From positions 1,302,001 to 1,366,000 of the forward strand of contig NZ_CP042412.1 in the NCBI RefSeq assembly GCF_007954505.1: a DNA stretch of 64,000 nt. Direction: 5' to 3'. The notes below the pieces were generated by a model that did no database searches, was not told where the DNA came from, and was given only the letters and a program-made list of their open reading frames with translations. The position numbers were made by a program, and so were the translations under genes. The first letter of the stretch is position 1. Each line of letters opens with the position of its first letter. Positions 34,851-44,056 of the stretch are shown piece by piece. This stretch comes from Microbacterium sp. CBA3102. Lineage in GTDB: Bacteria; Actinomycetota; Actinomycetes; Actinomycetales; Microbacteriaceae.

Positions 34851-34960
34851 TCCTGAAGGAGAACTCGCGGAATGAAGGAGCGGATCCCGGATGCGGACCT
34901 TCAGGGCGGGAGTTCTCCTTCAGGATGTGAGTTCTCCTTCACAGCGTGAGTTCGCCTTCA
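34851..34960. repeat. Palindrome with degenerate 19-bp repeats, same family
   Basis: TCCTGAAGGAGAACTC (34851-34866) and GAGTTCTCCTTCAGGA (34910-34925) are perfect 16-bp inverted repeats. The right arm is followed by 19-bp units GTGAGTTCTCCTTCACAGC and GTGAGTTCGCCTTCAGGGC (34927-34964). More degenerate GTGAGCGCCTCAGCC copies then run to about 35000. The core GAGTTCTCCTTC is that of 33961-34074 and 3168-3180. Confidence 0.8.
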
Positions 34961-35020
34961 GGGCGTGAGCGCCTCAGCCTCCACAGGATGAGCGCCTCAG
35001 CCCCCACACGCGGGGACGCC

Positions 35021-35689
35021 TCAGCCCTCGCGGCGTCGGACGATCTCGTCGATCCAGAGTGGCGCGAAGGGCGAGGTGCAGCCCGGTGCGGTCGGGTAGT
35101 CGGCGAGGACCTGCAGACGCTCGCCGATGTCCCGGGCCCTCGCGCGGTGGTCCGGATGGAAGATGCCGATGTTGGCGAGGGTCTCGTTCATGGCCCACTG
35201 CAGCCGTGGCGGTGCATCCTTCAGGTCGCGCTCGATCAGGTCCAGCAGGTGCGGCAGGTCGAGTCCGTCCGCGTCCTTCATCACCCGCACGGTCGTGAGC
35301 GACCAGGCGGCGGCGGCCACGGTCGGGTCGGCGTCGTCGAACCAGCGCAGCCGCAGTTCCTCGGCCAGCGGTGTCTTCTTGGCGACGTAGTTCACGAACC
35401 AGTCGTTGACCTTCGGCGGGCGGGTCTCGCGCAGCATGGCGTCGAGCTCATCGGCGGTGAAGTCGCGCGGGCGGCAGATCAGCAGGGCCAGCAGCCGTGC
35501 CGGGGTCTCGCCGGTCGCCCACAGCTCCTGCGCGAGAGGCTGGTCCGTCTTGATCTTCTTGGCCAACGCGCGCATCCGGCTGAGGTTGATCCCGTGGTCG
35601 TCGCCGCGCTTCTCGTTGGCGGCGCGCATCTTCGGATCCTCGAGCGCGGCGAGTTCGTCGAGGGCTTCGGCAACGGTGACGTCGGACAT
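35021..35689 (-). CDS. DNA alkylation repair protein (AlkD-like HEAT repeats)
   Basis: The 222-residue protein starts MSDVTVAEALDELAALEDPK and is all-helical with HEAT-like repeats: GINLSRMRALAKKIKTDQPL, LLALLICRPRDFTADELD, KVNDWFVNYVAKKTPLAEEL. These are hallmarks of AlkC/AlkD DNA glycosylases that remove alkylated bases. The region WFDDADPTVAAAAWSLTTVRV fits the substrate-side repeats. A longer frame to 35752 lacks support. The start is isolated from its neighbours, so it is probably monocistronic. Confidence 0.8.
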   Translation of the reverse strand: MSDVTVAEALDELAALEDPKMRAANEKRGDDHGINLSRMRALAKKIKTDQPLAQELWATGETPARLLALLICRPRDFTADELDAMLRETRPPKVNDWFVNYVAKKTPLAEELRLRWFDDADPTVAAAAWSLTTVRVMKDADGLDLPHLLDLIERDLKDAPPRLQWAMNETLANIGIFHPDHRARARDIGERLQVLADYPTAPGCTSPFAPLWIDEIVRRREG

Positions 35690-35778
35690 GCCTCCAGGGT
35701 AAGCGGCTTTCGAATCGCGTGAATGGTCCGAAGTCGGCGTCGGATGCAACACTTTGCGCGACGAGAAAGGCCGACGGG

Positions 35779-36816
35779 TCAGTCCTCGTCGAGGAGCTCA
35801 CCCCTGATCCGGCGCAGATCCTCCATGAGAGAGCCGATCAGGATCCAGTGCTGGGAGGACGGCGGGCGCAGCACGAGCGGGGCGGTGAGCGCGGGGATCG
35901 TGGAGGTCAACGTCTCGGGTTCCGGCGATGCCTCGGCGACCTGCACCGCGAGGCGGACGTCGTGCCCGGCCCGCCGCAGCTGCTCGGCGATCGCGACCAC
36001 GGCCGGCTCCTCGCCGATCGTGTCGTCGTAGTGGTCGAAGTAGGCCCGGGTCATGCCGATCGTCTGGGTCACGATGGGGGACAGCCGCTCGAGGAGCTCC
36101 CGCATCTCCCGCAGCTCCGCGCGATGCGTGGAGCGCCGAGGGTTCAGCGTGAGCGATTCCTCTCCGGCGGCGATGGAGGCGTCCGCGGCATCCTTCATCG
36201 GCCGCAGCAGGCGTACTTCGAGCATCAGTTCCTGCAGCTGTGCGGGCGTCTGCGGTTCCGGGAGCGCGACGGCGAGTCGGTCGAGGCTCGCGGCGAGTTC
36301 GCGCCCGAGGAGGCTGACATCCCGCAGTGCCGGAGCGACCAGCACGGGAGGGACGATGAGGGCGTTCACCACGATGCCGATGGCCACGCCGATCAGCGTC
36401 TCCACGATGCGCGCGAACGCGTATTCAGGACTCGACGAGCCCAGCGCCAGCACCAGCATCGCCGAGATCGCGACCTGGTTGCCCGTTCCCGGTGAGGCGC
36501 GGAACACCCACGCGACCAGCATCGCCACGACGATCGCGAGCAGCACGATCCAGGTCGGCGAACCGAACAGCAGGCCCAGGGCGACGGCGATCACGACTCC
36601 CGCGATCACCCCGATGCTGCGTTCGAGCGCCTTTGACAGCGACTGGTTCACGCTGGGCTGCACGACCAGGAGGGCGGCGATCGCGGCGAAGACGGGCAGC
36701 TGCGCGGGGAAGACCCATCCGGCGATGAGCCACGCGGCGATCGTCGCTGCGGCCGACTTCACGACCTGCAGCAGCGGAGAGCGCTGGGAGGCGCGGATCG
36801 CGGCGGGGATGCGCAT
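35779..36816 (-). CDS. FUSC-family aromatic-acid exporter-like membrane protein
   Basis: The 345-residue protein has an N-terminal block of six membrane helices (about 18-160). The FUSC signature is PSVNQSLSKALERSIGVIAG, followed by NQVAISAMLVLAL. A helical cytoplasmic domain (about 165-345) follows. The family exports aromatic acids or related compounds; the substrate here is unknown. It lies alone, with its start close to the divergent DUF998 gene. Confidence 0.8.
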   Translation of the reverse strand: MRIPAAIRASQRSPLLQVVKSAAATIAAWLIAGWVFPAQLPVFAAIAALLVVQPSVNQSLSKALERSIGVIAGVVIAVALGLLFGSPTWIVLLAIVVAMLVAWVFRASPGTGNQVAISAMLVLALGSSSPEYAFARIVETLIGVAIGIVVNALIVPPVLVAPALRDVSLLGRELAASLDRLAVALPEPQTPAQLQELMLEVRLLRPMKDAADASIAAGEESLTLNPRRSTHRAELREMRELLERLSPIVTQTIGMTRAYFDHYDDTIGEEPAVVAIAEQLRRAGHDVRLAVQVAEASPEPETLTSTIPALTAPLVLRPPSSQHWILIGSLMEDLRRIRGELLDED

Positions 36817-36887
36817 GCCTCCACGGTAGTGCGCGGGCGGCGGGGAGCGGGGTTCCGTCCGTCCGTCGTGCGTGCTTGCATGGGCGC

Positions 36888-37946
36888 ATGGATCAGGACG
36901 CGAGGCTGCGCGGCGAGACCACGGCGGTCTGGGCGACCGTGATCTGCTTCGTCCTCGGCACGATCGCCGGCATCCTGATCCTGGGGCCCGCCGCGCGCCC
37001 GCTCACGGGCACGGAAGCCCTCGCGATGCCGGCTGCGGTGATCGCGGCGGTGATCGCCGCGGCGGCCTTCCTCACGAGCACGCTGATGCACCGCCGGGGG
37101 GAGACGGCGCCCATGCCGCGCTGGCAGGCGGTGGTGTCCGACCTCTCGTCGATCGCCCTGACCGTCGCGTTCGGAGCCGTCACGATGATGGGCGTGCTGT
37201 TGACCGCCGAGGTTCTGGCGGCGGGCCTTCAGGGGTTGCAGCTCGCCGCGATCGGGGGTGGGCTCCTGACCGGTGTGGCCTCGGCCGTCGGCGGGCGCTT
37301 CGCGTTCGGGGCCGGTGTCGACCTTCGCACGGTCGATCTCGCCGCGCTCCTGTTCGGGTTCCTCGTGATCGGCACGCTCTTCGCCATGGTCACGGCGGCC
37401 GATCCGCGATGGTGGGAGCAGAACTTCTCGCAGCTGGGCTCCGGGTCGTGGGCTTTCAACGGAACCCTCCTGGTCGCCGGCCTCCTCGTCGCGACCGTGG
37501 GGTCGTACATCGGCCGCGACCTGCACCGCCTCCTCGGCGATGCCGCCCTCCCTCGGCTCGCCGTCGTGGTCGGAGCATGGGCGGCGACGGGCGTCGCGCT
37601 CGCCGCGGTCGGGCTGCTGCCGCTGCACCGGGTGCCGCTGCCGCACGACATCGCCGCCTTCGCCACTCTCGTGCTGTTCGCCGTGGCGGCGGCGACCACC
37701 GTGGCATCGATCCCCGGGCTGCCGCGCGCTCTGCTGATCACGTCGATCGGGGTGGGCCTCCTCCTCGCGGTCGCGATCGTGCTGTGGATCCCGTTCGGGC
37801 TGTACTCGACCACCGCTGTCGAAGCCATCGTCGTCGGGCTCGGACTGCTGTGGATGGCGACCCTCGTGCGCGTGCTCGCGATCCTCACGCCGGACACCTC
37901 CCGCCCTTCGGCGCGAACCTCCCTGATGCGCCCCCGGCACGCGTAG
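36888..37946 (+). CDS. DUF998-type multi-pass membrane protein
   Basis: The 352-residue protein starts MDQDARLRGETTAVWATVIC and has about ten hydrophobic helices. The phrase WWEQNFSQLGSGSWAFNGTL and the conserved His pairs (LPLHRVPLPHDIAAF) match DUF998. The function of the family is unknown. Upstream in-frame codons to 36876 would add MHGR; I keep the ATG at 36888. Confidence 0.72.
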   Translation: MDQDARLRGETTAVWATVICFVLGTIAGILILGPAARPLTGTEALAMPAAVIAAVIAAAAFLTSTLMHRRGETAPMPRWQAVVSDLSSIALTVAFGAVTMMGVLLTAEVLAAGLQGLQLAAIGGGLLTGVASAVGGRFAFGAGVDLRTVDLAALLFGFLVIGTLFAMVTAADPRWWEQNFSQLGSGSWAFNGTLLVAGLLVATVGSYIGRDLHRLLGDAALPRLAVVVGAWAATGVALAAVGLLPLHRVPLPHDIAAFATLVLFAVAAATTVASIPGLPRALLITSIGVGLLLAVAIVLWIPFGLYSTTAVEAIVVGLGLLWMATLVRVLAILTPDTSRPSARTSLMRPRHA

Positions 37947-38055
37947 TGCCGGCATCCCTAGACACCGGAATCCGAAAGATAGGGCATCTGCCCGATGTCG
38001 AGGGGCCCCCTCAGAGCGGACTCTAGGGATACGCAGAACCATCGAGGAGAACCCC

Positions 38056-38286
38056 ATGTACGAGCACCCGTATCTCAGCGAACAGCTCACCCGGCACGAC
38101 CAGGAGCAGATGGAGCGTGCCGCCGCCCGACGCCTCTTCCTCATCGAGCACGCCGACCAGATCCGGCCGCGTCCGGAGGGAGCCGTCCGACGCATCCTGC
38201 GCCGCGCGTTCGGCAGCGCCCGGCAGCGGTCGGCGACGGCGCCCACGTCCGCTCGGTGCGACGCTGCGGCAGCTCCCGCGCAGTGA
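38056..38286 (+). CDS. Small basic hypothetical protein
   Basis: The 76-residue protein starts MYEHPYLSEQLTRHDQEQME after a GAGGAGA site. An amphipathic helix (about 10-32) is followed by an Arg-rich middle and an Ala-rich tail. Its end is 69 bases before the LAL regulator, with which it is probably co-transcribed. Many actinobacterial genomes have such small helical proteins. I recognise no function. Confidence 0.55.
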   Translation: MYEHPYLSEQLTRHDQEQMERAAARRLFLIEHADQIRPRPEGAVRRILRRAFGSARQRSATAPTSARCDAAAAPAQ

Positions 38287-38354
38287 GCGGCGTCCTCGCG
38301 AAGCGCGCGTTGCAGGCCGTGCCGAATGTCGGTCCGGGGTGGGACGATGAATCC

Positions 38355-41234
38355 ATGCCCCTTTCCCCGTCGAGCGCTGCGATGGTCGGCCGCGAGGCCG
38401 AGCTGACCGAGGTGCGCCGGTCGTTCGCCGGTGTGCGCGACGGCGTGCCTGCGGCCCTGCTCGTCGAGGGAGAAGCCGGGATCGGCAAGTCGCGTCTGCT
38501 GCGCGAGTTCGCCGCCGAGATCGAGCAGACCGCCGACGTGCACGTGGGCTGGTGTCTCGACCTCGGTGCCTCGCGCACGCCGTACGGTCCGTTGACCGGC
38601 ATCCTGCGCTCGATCGTCACGCGCATGGGCGTCGACCGGGTGCGCGACTCGGTGGGAGTGGGGGCGGAGGCCCTCGGCATGCTGCTCCCCGAACTCGTCG
38701 ACACCCCGACCGATCGTGACCGCACGAGTCCCGAGCGGCTGAGAGACGCGATCGCCTCCCTCATCGAGGCGGCGGCCGAGCGCGCTCCTCAGGTGCTCGT
38801 GGTCGAAGACCTGCACTGGGCGGATGAGTCGACGCTCGCCATCCTCTCCTTCCTGCTGCGGGCGTTGGGTCGCGGCCGCATCCTGTTGCTCCTCAGCTGC
38901 CGCAGCGACGACGTGCGGCGCGGCGATGCGGTGAGTCGGTTCATCGGAGAGGCGACGCGCGCACGGCTGCTCGACCGCGTGACCCTTGCCCGGCTCGACG
39001 CCGCCGCCGTCCGCGAGCTGGCGGAGCAGATCACCGGCCGCGCGCTCACCGAGAGCGCGCTCGACCGCATGCAGGAGAGGGCGGAGGGCGTCCCCTTCTT
39101 CATCGAGGAGATCGCCGGATGCACGAACGGCCCGCTCCCCGATGGGCTCCGTGACCTGCTGCTCGCCCGCTTCGACAGGCTGAGCGACGATGCGCGACAC
39201 GTCGTGCAGGTCGTCTCCGGGGCCGAGCGTCCGTTGTCGCACCCGCTCATCACGAGTCTCGTCGGCTTGCCGGAGCAGCGGCTCGATGACGCGATCCGCG
39301 AGGCGACCCGCAGCGGAATCCTGGTCGTGGGCGACGACGACTATCGCTTCCGCCACGCGCTGCTGCGCGAGGCCGTGCACGACGACCTGCTCCCCGGTGA
39401 ACGGGCGCGGTTGCACCGTGCCTACGCCGAGGCGCTCGAGGCGCAGTGCGCGGAGTCGGACACCAGCGATGCCGCGGCGCTCGCCTATCACTGGCAACTC
39501 GCACAAGACGATCGGAAGGCTCTCATCGCCGCCGCCGATGCCATGCGGCAGGCGAAGGCACAGTATGCGTTCGCGAGCGCGGCCCGCTTCGGTGAGCTGG
39601 CGCTGGAGCTGTGGCCGCTCGTGCCCGACGCGGCCGACGCAGCGCGCATCGAGCGCCTGGACCTGCTCCTGGTGCTCGGTTCGATCCTGCGCAACGCCGG
39701 TGACGGAGACCGGGCCCTCGCCGTCGCGAACGTCGCCCTCGCCGAGGTCGACCCGAAGACGGTCGACCCGCGGCTGCACGCGCGGCTGCTGCGCAACAAG
39801 GCGCTGTACCTGGTCAACCTCGGGCGTCTGGGAGCGATACCGCTCCTGCAGCAGGCTCTGGCCATCGCCGACGAGCACGTGCATGACGACGTCTTCCGCG
39901 CCGAGCTCCTCAACCAGCTCGCGAGCAGGCGCATGATCGCGGGCGACCGTGAGGAGGCGATCCGGCTCGCGGACGAGGCCGAGCGCAGTGCTGCCGGCGC
40001 CGAATCGACGGATCAGCTGTCGATCGCCGCGAACGTGCGCGGTGGGTCCCTCGCCCATCTGGGACACATCGAGGAGGGGGTACGCGAGTACGAGCGTGCG
40101 CGTGTGCTAGCGACGGGGACGACCGCCGAGATGCGTTACCGCGTGAACTACTCCGACCTGCTCACGTTGCTGGGCCGCTACCGCGAGGCGGTCGAGGTCG
40201 CAGAAGAGGGCCTGCAGCGTGCGCGTGAGCTCCGGGTCGAGCGCACCTCGGGGTCGATCATGGCGCAGAACATGGTCGTCCCCCTGCTCGAACTCGGAGA
40301 GATCGCACGGGTCGAGGAGATGCTGGCGCGTGACTTCGTGCAGGGGACCCTGCGCGTGTTCCGCATGTACATGAGCATGACGCGCGTGCGGGTGCTGGCC
40401 TGGCGCGGAAGTTCGGCCGAGGCCGCAGAGCTGTTGCAGGCGTGGCTGCCCGCCTTCGAGGAGACCGGTGGCTCGGAACGTCAGATCTGGTACGACCGGG
40501 TCATGATGACGGTCGCGGTCGCCGAGAGCGAGGGCAACCTCCGCGGAGCCCTCGACGCGATCCTCGAGATGCTGCGTGACGACCGGCCCGCGTTGCTGCA
40601 CCAGCGTCGGCTGCTGCTGGAGGGCGGGGCGATCATCGCCGAGCTGCGCGCCGAGGGGGCCGATGTCACCGAGGAGTCCGATGCCATCCGCGCCGCCTGG
40701 CTCGCGCAACCCGTGCCGCTGCAGAACGATGCGTGGTCGACGATCCTCGATGCCCTCCTCGACCCGCGCGGCGATGCGCTCGACGCCGCCCTGCGCAGCG
40801 CCGAGGGAGAAGACGTCCCGGTCATCTTCCGAGCGGTACTCCGCCTCGAGAGCGCTCGCCTGCGGGTGCACGAGGGGGATCGCGCATCTGCAGCGTCGGT
40901 GCTCGGTGAGGCCGCCGCGTTGGCGGAGTCCCTGGGCAATGCGCAGCTCCAGGCGGCGGTCTCGCGGTTCAGCGCCGACGCCGGTCTTCGCGCCTCCGAT
41001 GCGCCGCTGAGCGACGACCTGCTCACCGCTCGTGAGAGGCAGGTGCTCGAGCTCATCGCCGAGGGCCTGAGCAACCGACAGATCGGCGACCGTCTGTTCA
41101 TCAGCGTGAAGACGGTGAGCGTCCACGTCTCCGCGGTTCTGCGCAAGCTCGGGGTGAACACGCGCACCGAAGCGGCTCTCGTGCAGAAGAATCCGTCGTT
41201 CCGTGCTGCTGCTCAGTCTGCCGTGGTAGCGTGA
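38355..41234 (+). CDS. LAL-type transcriptional regulator (AAA ATPase, LuxR HTH)
   Basis: The 959-residue regulator has a Walker A GEAGIGKS (39-46), Walker B LVVEDLHWADE, a long TPR-like helical region (about 390-870), and a C-terminal LuxR-type HTH (LTARERQVLELIAEGLSNRQ; IGDRLFISVKTVSVHVSAVL). LAL (MalT-like) regulators are STAND ATPases that activate transcription on ligand binding. The target is unknown and no obvious partner operon is adjacent. The start is the ATG at 38355. Confidence 0.88.
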   Translation: MPLSPSSAAMVGREAELTEVRRSFAGVRDGVPAALLVEGEAGIGKSRLLREFAAEIEQTADVHVGWCLDLGASRTPYGPLTGILRSIVTRMGVDRVRDSVGVGAEALGMLLPELVDTPTDRDRTSPERLRDAIASLIEAAAERAPQVLVVEDLHWADESTLAILSFLLRALGRGRILLLLSCRSDDVRRGDAVSRFIGEATRARLLDRVTLARLDAAAVRELAEQITGRALTESALDRMQERAEGVPFFIEEIAGCTNGPLPDGLRDLLLARFDRLSDDARHVVQVVSGAERPLSHPLITSLVGLPEQRLDDAIREATRSGILVVGDDDYRFRHALLREAVHDDLLPGERARLHRAYAEALEAQCAESDTSDAAALAYHWQLAQDDRKALIAAADAMRQAKAQYAFASAARFGELALELWPLVPDAADAARIERLDLLLVLGSILRNAGDGDRALAVANVALAEVDPKTVDPRLHARLLRNKALYLVNLGRLGAIPLLQQALAIADEHVHDDVFRAELLNQLASRRMIAGDREEAIRLADEAERSAAGAESTDQLSIAANVRGGSLAHLGHIEEGVREYERARVLATGTTAEMRYRVNYSDLLTLLGRYREAVEVAEEGLQRARELRVERTSGSIMAQNMVVPLLELGEIARVEEMLARDFVQGTLRVFRMYMSMTRVRVLAWRGSSAEAAELLQAWLPAFEETGGSERQIWYDRVMMTVAVAESEGNLRGALDAILEMLRDDRPALLHQRRLLLEGGAIIAELRAEGADVTEESDAIRAAWLAQPVPLQNDAWSTILDALLDPRGDALDAALRSAEGEDVPVIFRAVLRLESARLRVHEGDRASAASVLGEAAALAESLGNAQLQAAVSRFSADAGLRASDAPLSDDLLTARERQVLELIAEGLSNRQIGDRLFISVKTVSVHVSAVLRKLGVNTRTEAALVQKNPSFRAAAQSAVVA

Positions 41235-41308
41235 CAAAGCGCGCGTGTCGGATGTTCCGACTCGGCGTAGGCCGTGTAAACGGCTAAGTCAACAGAAAGT
41301 AGAAACAC

Positions 41309-41512
41309 ATGGCCACTGGCACTGTGAAATGGTTCAACGCGGAAAAGGGCTTCGGCTTCATCGCTCCCGATGACGGCTCGGACGACCTCTTCGCCCACTA
41401 CTCGGCTATCGCCGGCTCCGGTTTCAAGGAGCTCCGCGAGAACCAGAAGGTCGAATTCGACGCTGAGCGTGGCCCCAAGGGCATGCAGGCGGCGAACATC
41501 CGCGCTCTCTGA
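41309..41512 (+). CDS. cspA: Cold-shock protein, CspA family
   Basis: The 67-residue OB-fold protein contains both RNA-binding motifs, KGFGFI (RNP1) and DLFAHYSAI (RNP2-like). It melts RNA secondary structure in translation. AGAAAGTAGAAACAC precedes the ATG. A strong Rho-independent terminator follows at 41534-41568. The gene is monocistronic, and its length is typical of the family. Confidence 0.95.
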   Translation: MATGTVKWFNAEKGFGFIAPDDGSDDLFAHYSAIAGSGFKELRENQKVEFDAERGPKGMQAANIRAL

Positions 41513-41533
41513 GCGCGCGCTGACTTCCTGAAG

Positions 41534-41568
41534 CCGGTCGGATCCTCACGGATCCGGCCGGTTTTTTT
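41534..41568 (+). terminator. Rho-independent terminator of the cold-shock gene
   Basis: CCGGTCGGATCC (41534-41545) pairs with GGATCCGGCCGG (41550-41561) with one G-T wobble and a TCAC loop. A run of seven T (41562-41568) follows. The stem is 12 bp and GC-rich. Confidence 0.9.
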
Positions 41569-41582
41569 GTACCCACGGCGCC

Positions 41583-41609
41583 TTCGAAATCGCGCGAATG
41601 GCCCTATCC
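41583..41609 (+). repeat. Left arm of inverted repeat flanking the NYN-NACHT module
   Basis: The sequence begins TTCGAAATCGCGCGAATGGC and ends CTATCC. It matches, inverted, the 44941-44966 arm (GGATAAGCCAGTTGCGCGAT start, TCGAAA end) with about 22 matches of 26 when two small gaps are allowed. It also matches the palindrome arms at 53999-54018 (TTCGAATCGCGCAAATGGCC). It lies just downstream of the cold-shock terminator. Confidence 0.65.
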
Positions 41610-41764
41610 GGGCCGAGCGTCGAACCCGGTGCGCGGTACGAGAATCGGATTCGGAAGTGAGGGCCACCCCGCCTGTCTGTCGATGTCACTCGCAGCGGGC
41701 GGGGTAGCACTCGGCACGAGCTCGCGTGATGCTCGTCCGTCTTTCGATCTAGCCTGAACTGTCA

Positions 41765-44056
41765 CTATCGCTGTGCCGCGATGTCGGACCACACTTGCCC
41801 GAGCGCAGTATCGTTTCCCTCCGCTGCGAGTAGATCGTCCAGTCCAACCCCAAGTGTCCAGGCATTATGGTTGCCCGACCCCCGCCACTTGCGCGGGGTC
41901 AGAACCTTGCGATCCACGAGGAACGGAATCACCAGCGATTCGAGGGTGATCGCGTCGTTGCCGAATCGGATGCGGAGGGACTCATCAGAGACGATCGTTG
42001 TCCGGTTGAACATGCGTAGGAGCTTTCGCAGTAGCTTGACCTCTAATGCGTCCTCGGGTGGCAGGAGTCCGTCGATCGGCAATTGCTCGGTGTTGAAGGT
42101 GAACCCTACGTTGCGGAGAATCTGATCGATGCGCTGAGGAGCGTACTCCCGTGCCTCCTCCCCATCCTCGATCTGCAATCGGACGCCGTCTACCTTGCAG
42201 TTGGATAGCTCAACAAATTCCAATCGAGAATGCGAATCCAATTGCAGCTCGCCAAGCGCAAAGTTCTCCAGCTTGACACCCCGCCAATCGATCCCTCGAA
42301 GTGAGGCATTGACAAAAGTGCCGTTGGAAAGAGTAACGTTGGAGATCGTGGTGTTCTCAAGGGCGAGGCTCGAGTAGACAACTCCACCTCCAAAGTGCAC
42401 CGTTTCCGAGAAATCTGCATTATTGACCATGAACGGAATCAAGGTGCCCAGGTTTAGCTGCAGGTAGGTTGGCTTCCATTCCGCTGTGAGATACTCTTCC
42501 ATGGCGGCGAGGAAAGTTTGGACGGAGTCCTGAGTTCGGTCCAACATCGAGCACGCATATCGTGCGGTGGAGTCACTTAGCTGCGAGATGCTAAGGAAGC
42601 GGCCCAGCTCGTGGGTCGGATGGCCTTGCATCACTTTCTCGAGCCGCGCGCGGAGTGCGTATGCGATGAAGTAGTCGCGAAATTCGGGATGATCGAAGCT
42701 TCTGTATGTTGCTCCTCCGTCGGGCGGGGCGACAAGCAGCACATGCATTCGGACCATCTCAATTATTTGCTGCCGGAGCCCCGTATCAATCTTCCACTGA
42801 TCGAGTAAGAGTGCGGTCAGTGTCTCGATAATGTCCAGTGAAAGCCTGTCTTTCTGGCTTCGGTGCATCTCCTCAGCTACATCAGAGAGCAATTGGAGGT
42901 GCTGCTCTTCGCTAAGGTACGGCTCGCCGGTTTCGCGAACCTTCCACTTCTCTGAGACCTCCCGCTTGACGAATGCTTCAACTACGGCGGCGACTCCGCT
43001 GTAAGGGTCATCAGGGGCGCGAAGAAACTCGTTTGGTGACACCCCATATAGGAGGGTGGCGCGCGCGATTTGCGTCACGAGAAAAGGGCGCGTTACCAAC
43101 GGGTGCTGAGCGTCCCCGCCCAGCGCGGCGACCATATCCCCGTACATTTGATCCGCGTCGTGCACCGTTCGTCCGTCAACCCTGACCTTCCCGAGGTACT
43201 GTCGAACTTCGTCGCCAGTCCACGGTTGCAGTTCCACCTGATCGAACTGACAAGGGTCGGGCACTCCTCGTCGGATGATTCCTCCGCGACGGAGGTAGTC
43301 GTCGGTGTCAAAGAACGTTCGTCGCGATGCAGCTACCACTGCCCCCTGCCCGCGAAGTTGAGAGACGAGTGACGCTAGTGCGCCGAGGGCATCCGAGCCT
43401 CCTTGCTCCGCTGCAAGCTCGTCGAATCCATCGATTCCGATGACGAGCGCCCCATGTCGCATTAGTCTGACGACGGCTGGCATCCACAGTCCGGCTAGCC
43501 GCAACTCAGCCAAGTCTCCCATCAGTGCTTCCGACAGTCGCAGGAGCTGGCGCCCTTGGAGGTCAAGATGCCAGAACAGGTAGTGCGATTCATTGCGGAG
43601 GAACCGTTGCGCCTGCACATACTGGTGTTCGCGCAGTAGTGCGGTCTTTCCGTGGCCGGCGTCAGCGGTGATGAAGGTCACACGCGAGGCGAAGGGCGGG
43701 AGGTCTTTGCACTGCCGATGGAGGACATCGAGCGCAAGCCCGGTGGAGATATCCTCCGCAGCGCGTTGGAGTGTCACCGGCGCGTCGATGAATCCCTTCA
43801 CTCCGGTACGTCGTTCCGACAACCGTTGCGCCAGGATGTCCAAGCGAGCCAGAGTATGTGTGAGAAACCGACGATAGGTAATGGTTGTTCCGTCGATGTC
43901 AACCAATAGTGCGCCGCCAGCATCACGCCGGAAGACGCCGCTCAACTCGGCGCCGTTGCGCTGGATAATGAAGCTGCCGTCGGAGTCGACAGCCGCATCC
44001 GACTCTTCATCGGCGAAGGCAGCAAGGTCTTCAGCCACTTCGGTGAACTCATTCAT
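41765..44056 (-). CDS. NACHT/STAND NTPase with pentapeptide-like beta-helix
   Basis: This 763-residue protein belongs to the NACHT branch of STAND ATPases. An N-terminal region (1-125) of unknown fold is followed by Walker A ADAGHGKT (131-138) and Walker B LVIGIDGFDEL (204-214; the NACHT form DGxDE). A helical region carries the typical HPEFRDYFIAY (456-466). Residues about 545-625 form pentapeptide-like repeats (NADFS, LALENTTISNVTLSNGTFVN, ASLRGIDWRGVKLENFALGE). A winged-helix-like C-terminus follows (about 670-735). GC is visibly lower than in flanks (29 of 60 in 42181-42240). It starts at an ATGAATGA overlap with the NYN gene. Bacterial NACHT proteins are known antiphage sensors; the ligand here is unknown. 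Confidence 0.8.
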   Translation of the reverse strand: MNEFTEVAEDLAAFADEESDAAVDSDGSFIIQRNGAELSGVFRRDAGGALLVDIDGTTITYRRFLTHTLARLDILAQRLSERRTGVKGFIDAPVTLQRAAEDISTGLALDVLHRQCKDLPPFASRVTFITADAGHGKTALLREHQYVQAQRFLRNESHYLFWHLDLQGRQLLRLSEALMGDLAELRLAGLWMPAVVRLMRHGALVIGIDGFDELAAEQGGSDALGALASLVSQLRGQGAVVAASRRTFFDTDDYLRRGGIIRRGVPDPCQFDQVELQPWTGDEVRQYLGKVRVDGRTVHDADQMYGDMVAALGGDAQHPLVTRPFLVTQIARATLLYGVSPNEFLRAPDDPYSGVAAVVEAFVKREVSEKWKVRETGEPYLSEEQHLQLLSDVAEEMHRSQKDRLSLDIIETLTALLLDQWKIDTGLRQQIIEMVRMHVLLVAPPDGGATYRSFDHPEFRDYFIAYALRARLEKVMQGHPTHELGRFLSISQLSDSTARYACSMLDRTQDSVQTFLAAMEEYLTAEWKPTYLQLNLGTLIPFMVNNADFSETVHFGGGVVYSSLALENTTISNVTLSNGTFVNASLRGIDWRGVKLENFALGELQLDSHSRLEFVELSNCKVDGVRLQIEDGEEAREYAPQRIDQILRNVGFTFNTEQLPIDGLLPPEDALEVKLLRKLLRMFNRTTIVSDESLRIRFGNDAITLESLVIPFLVDRKVLTPRKWRGSGNHNAWTLGVGLDDLLAAEGNDTALGQVWSDIAAQR

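Noticed and set aside
36759..40067. A 1102-codon open frame on the minus strand opposite DUF998 and LAL genes
   Set aside because: It is Arg/Gly/His-rich, has no recognisable domain, and runs antisense to well-supported genes; high GC makes such frames by chance.
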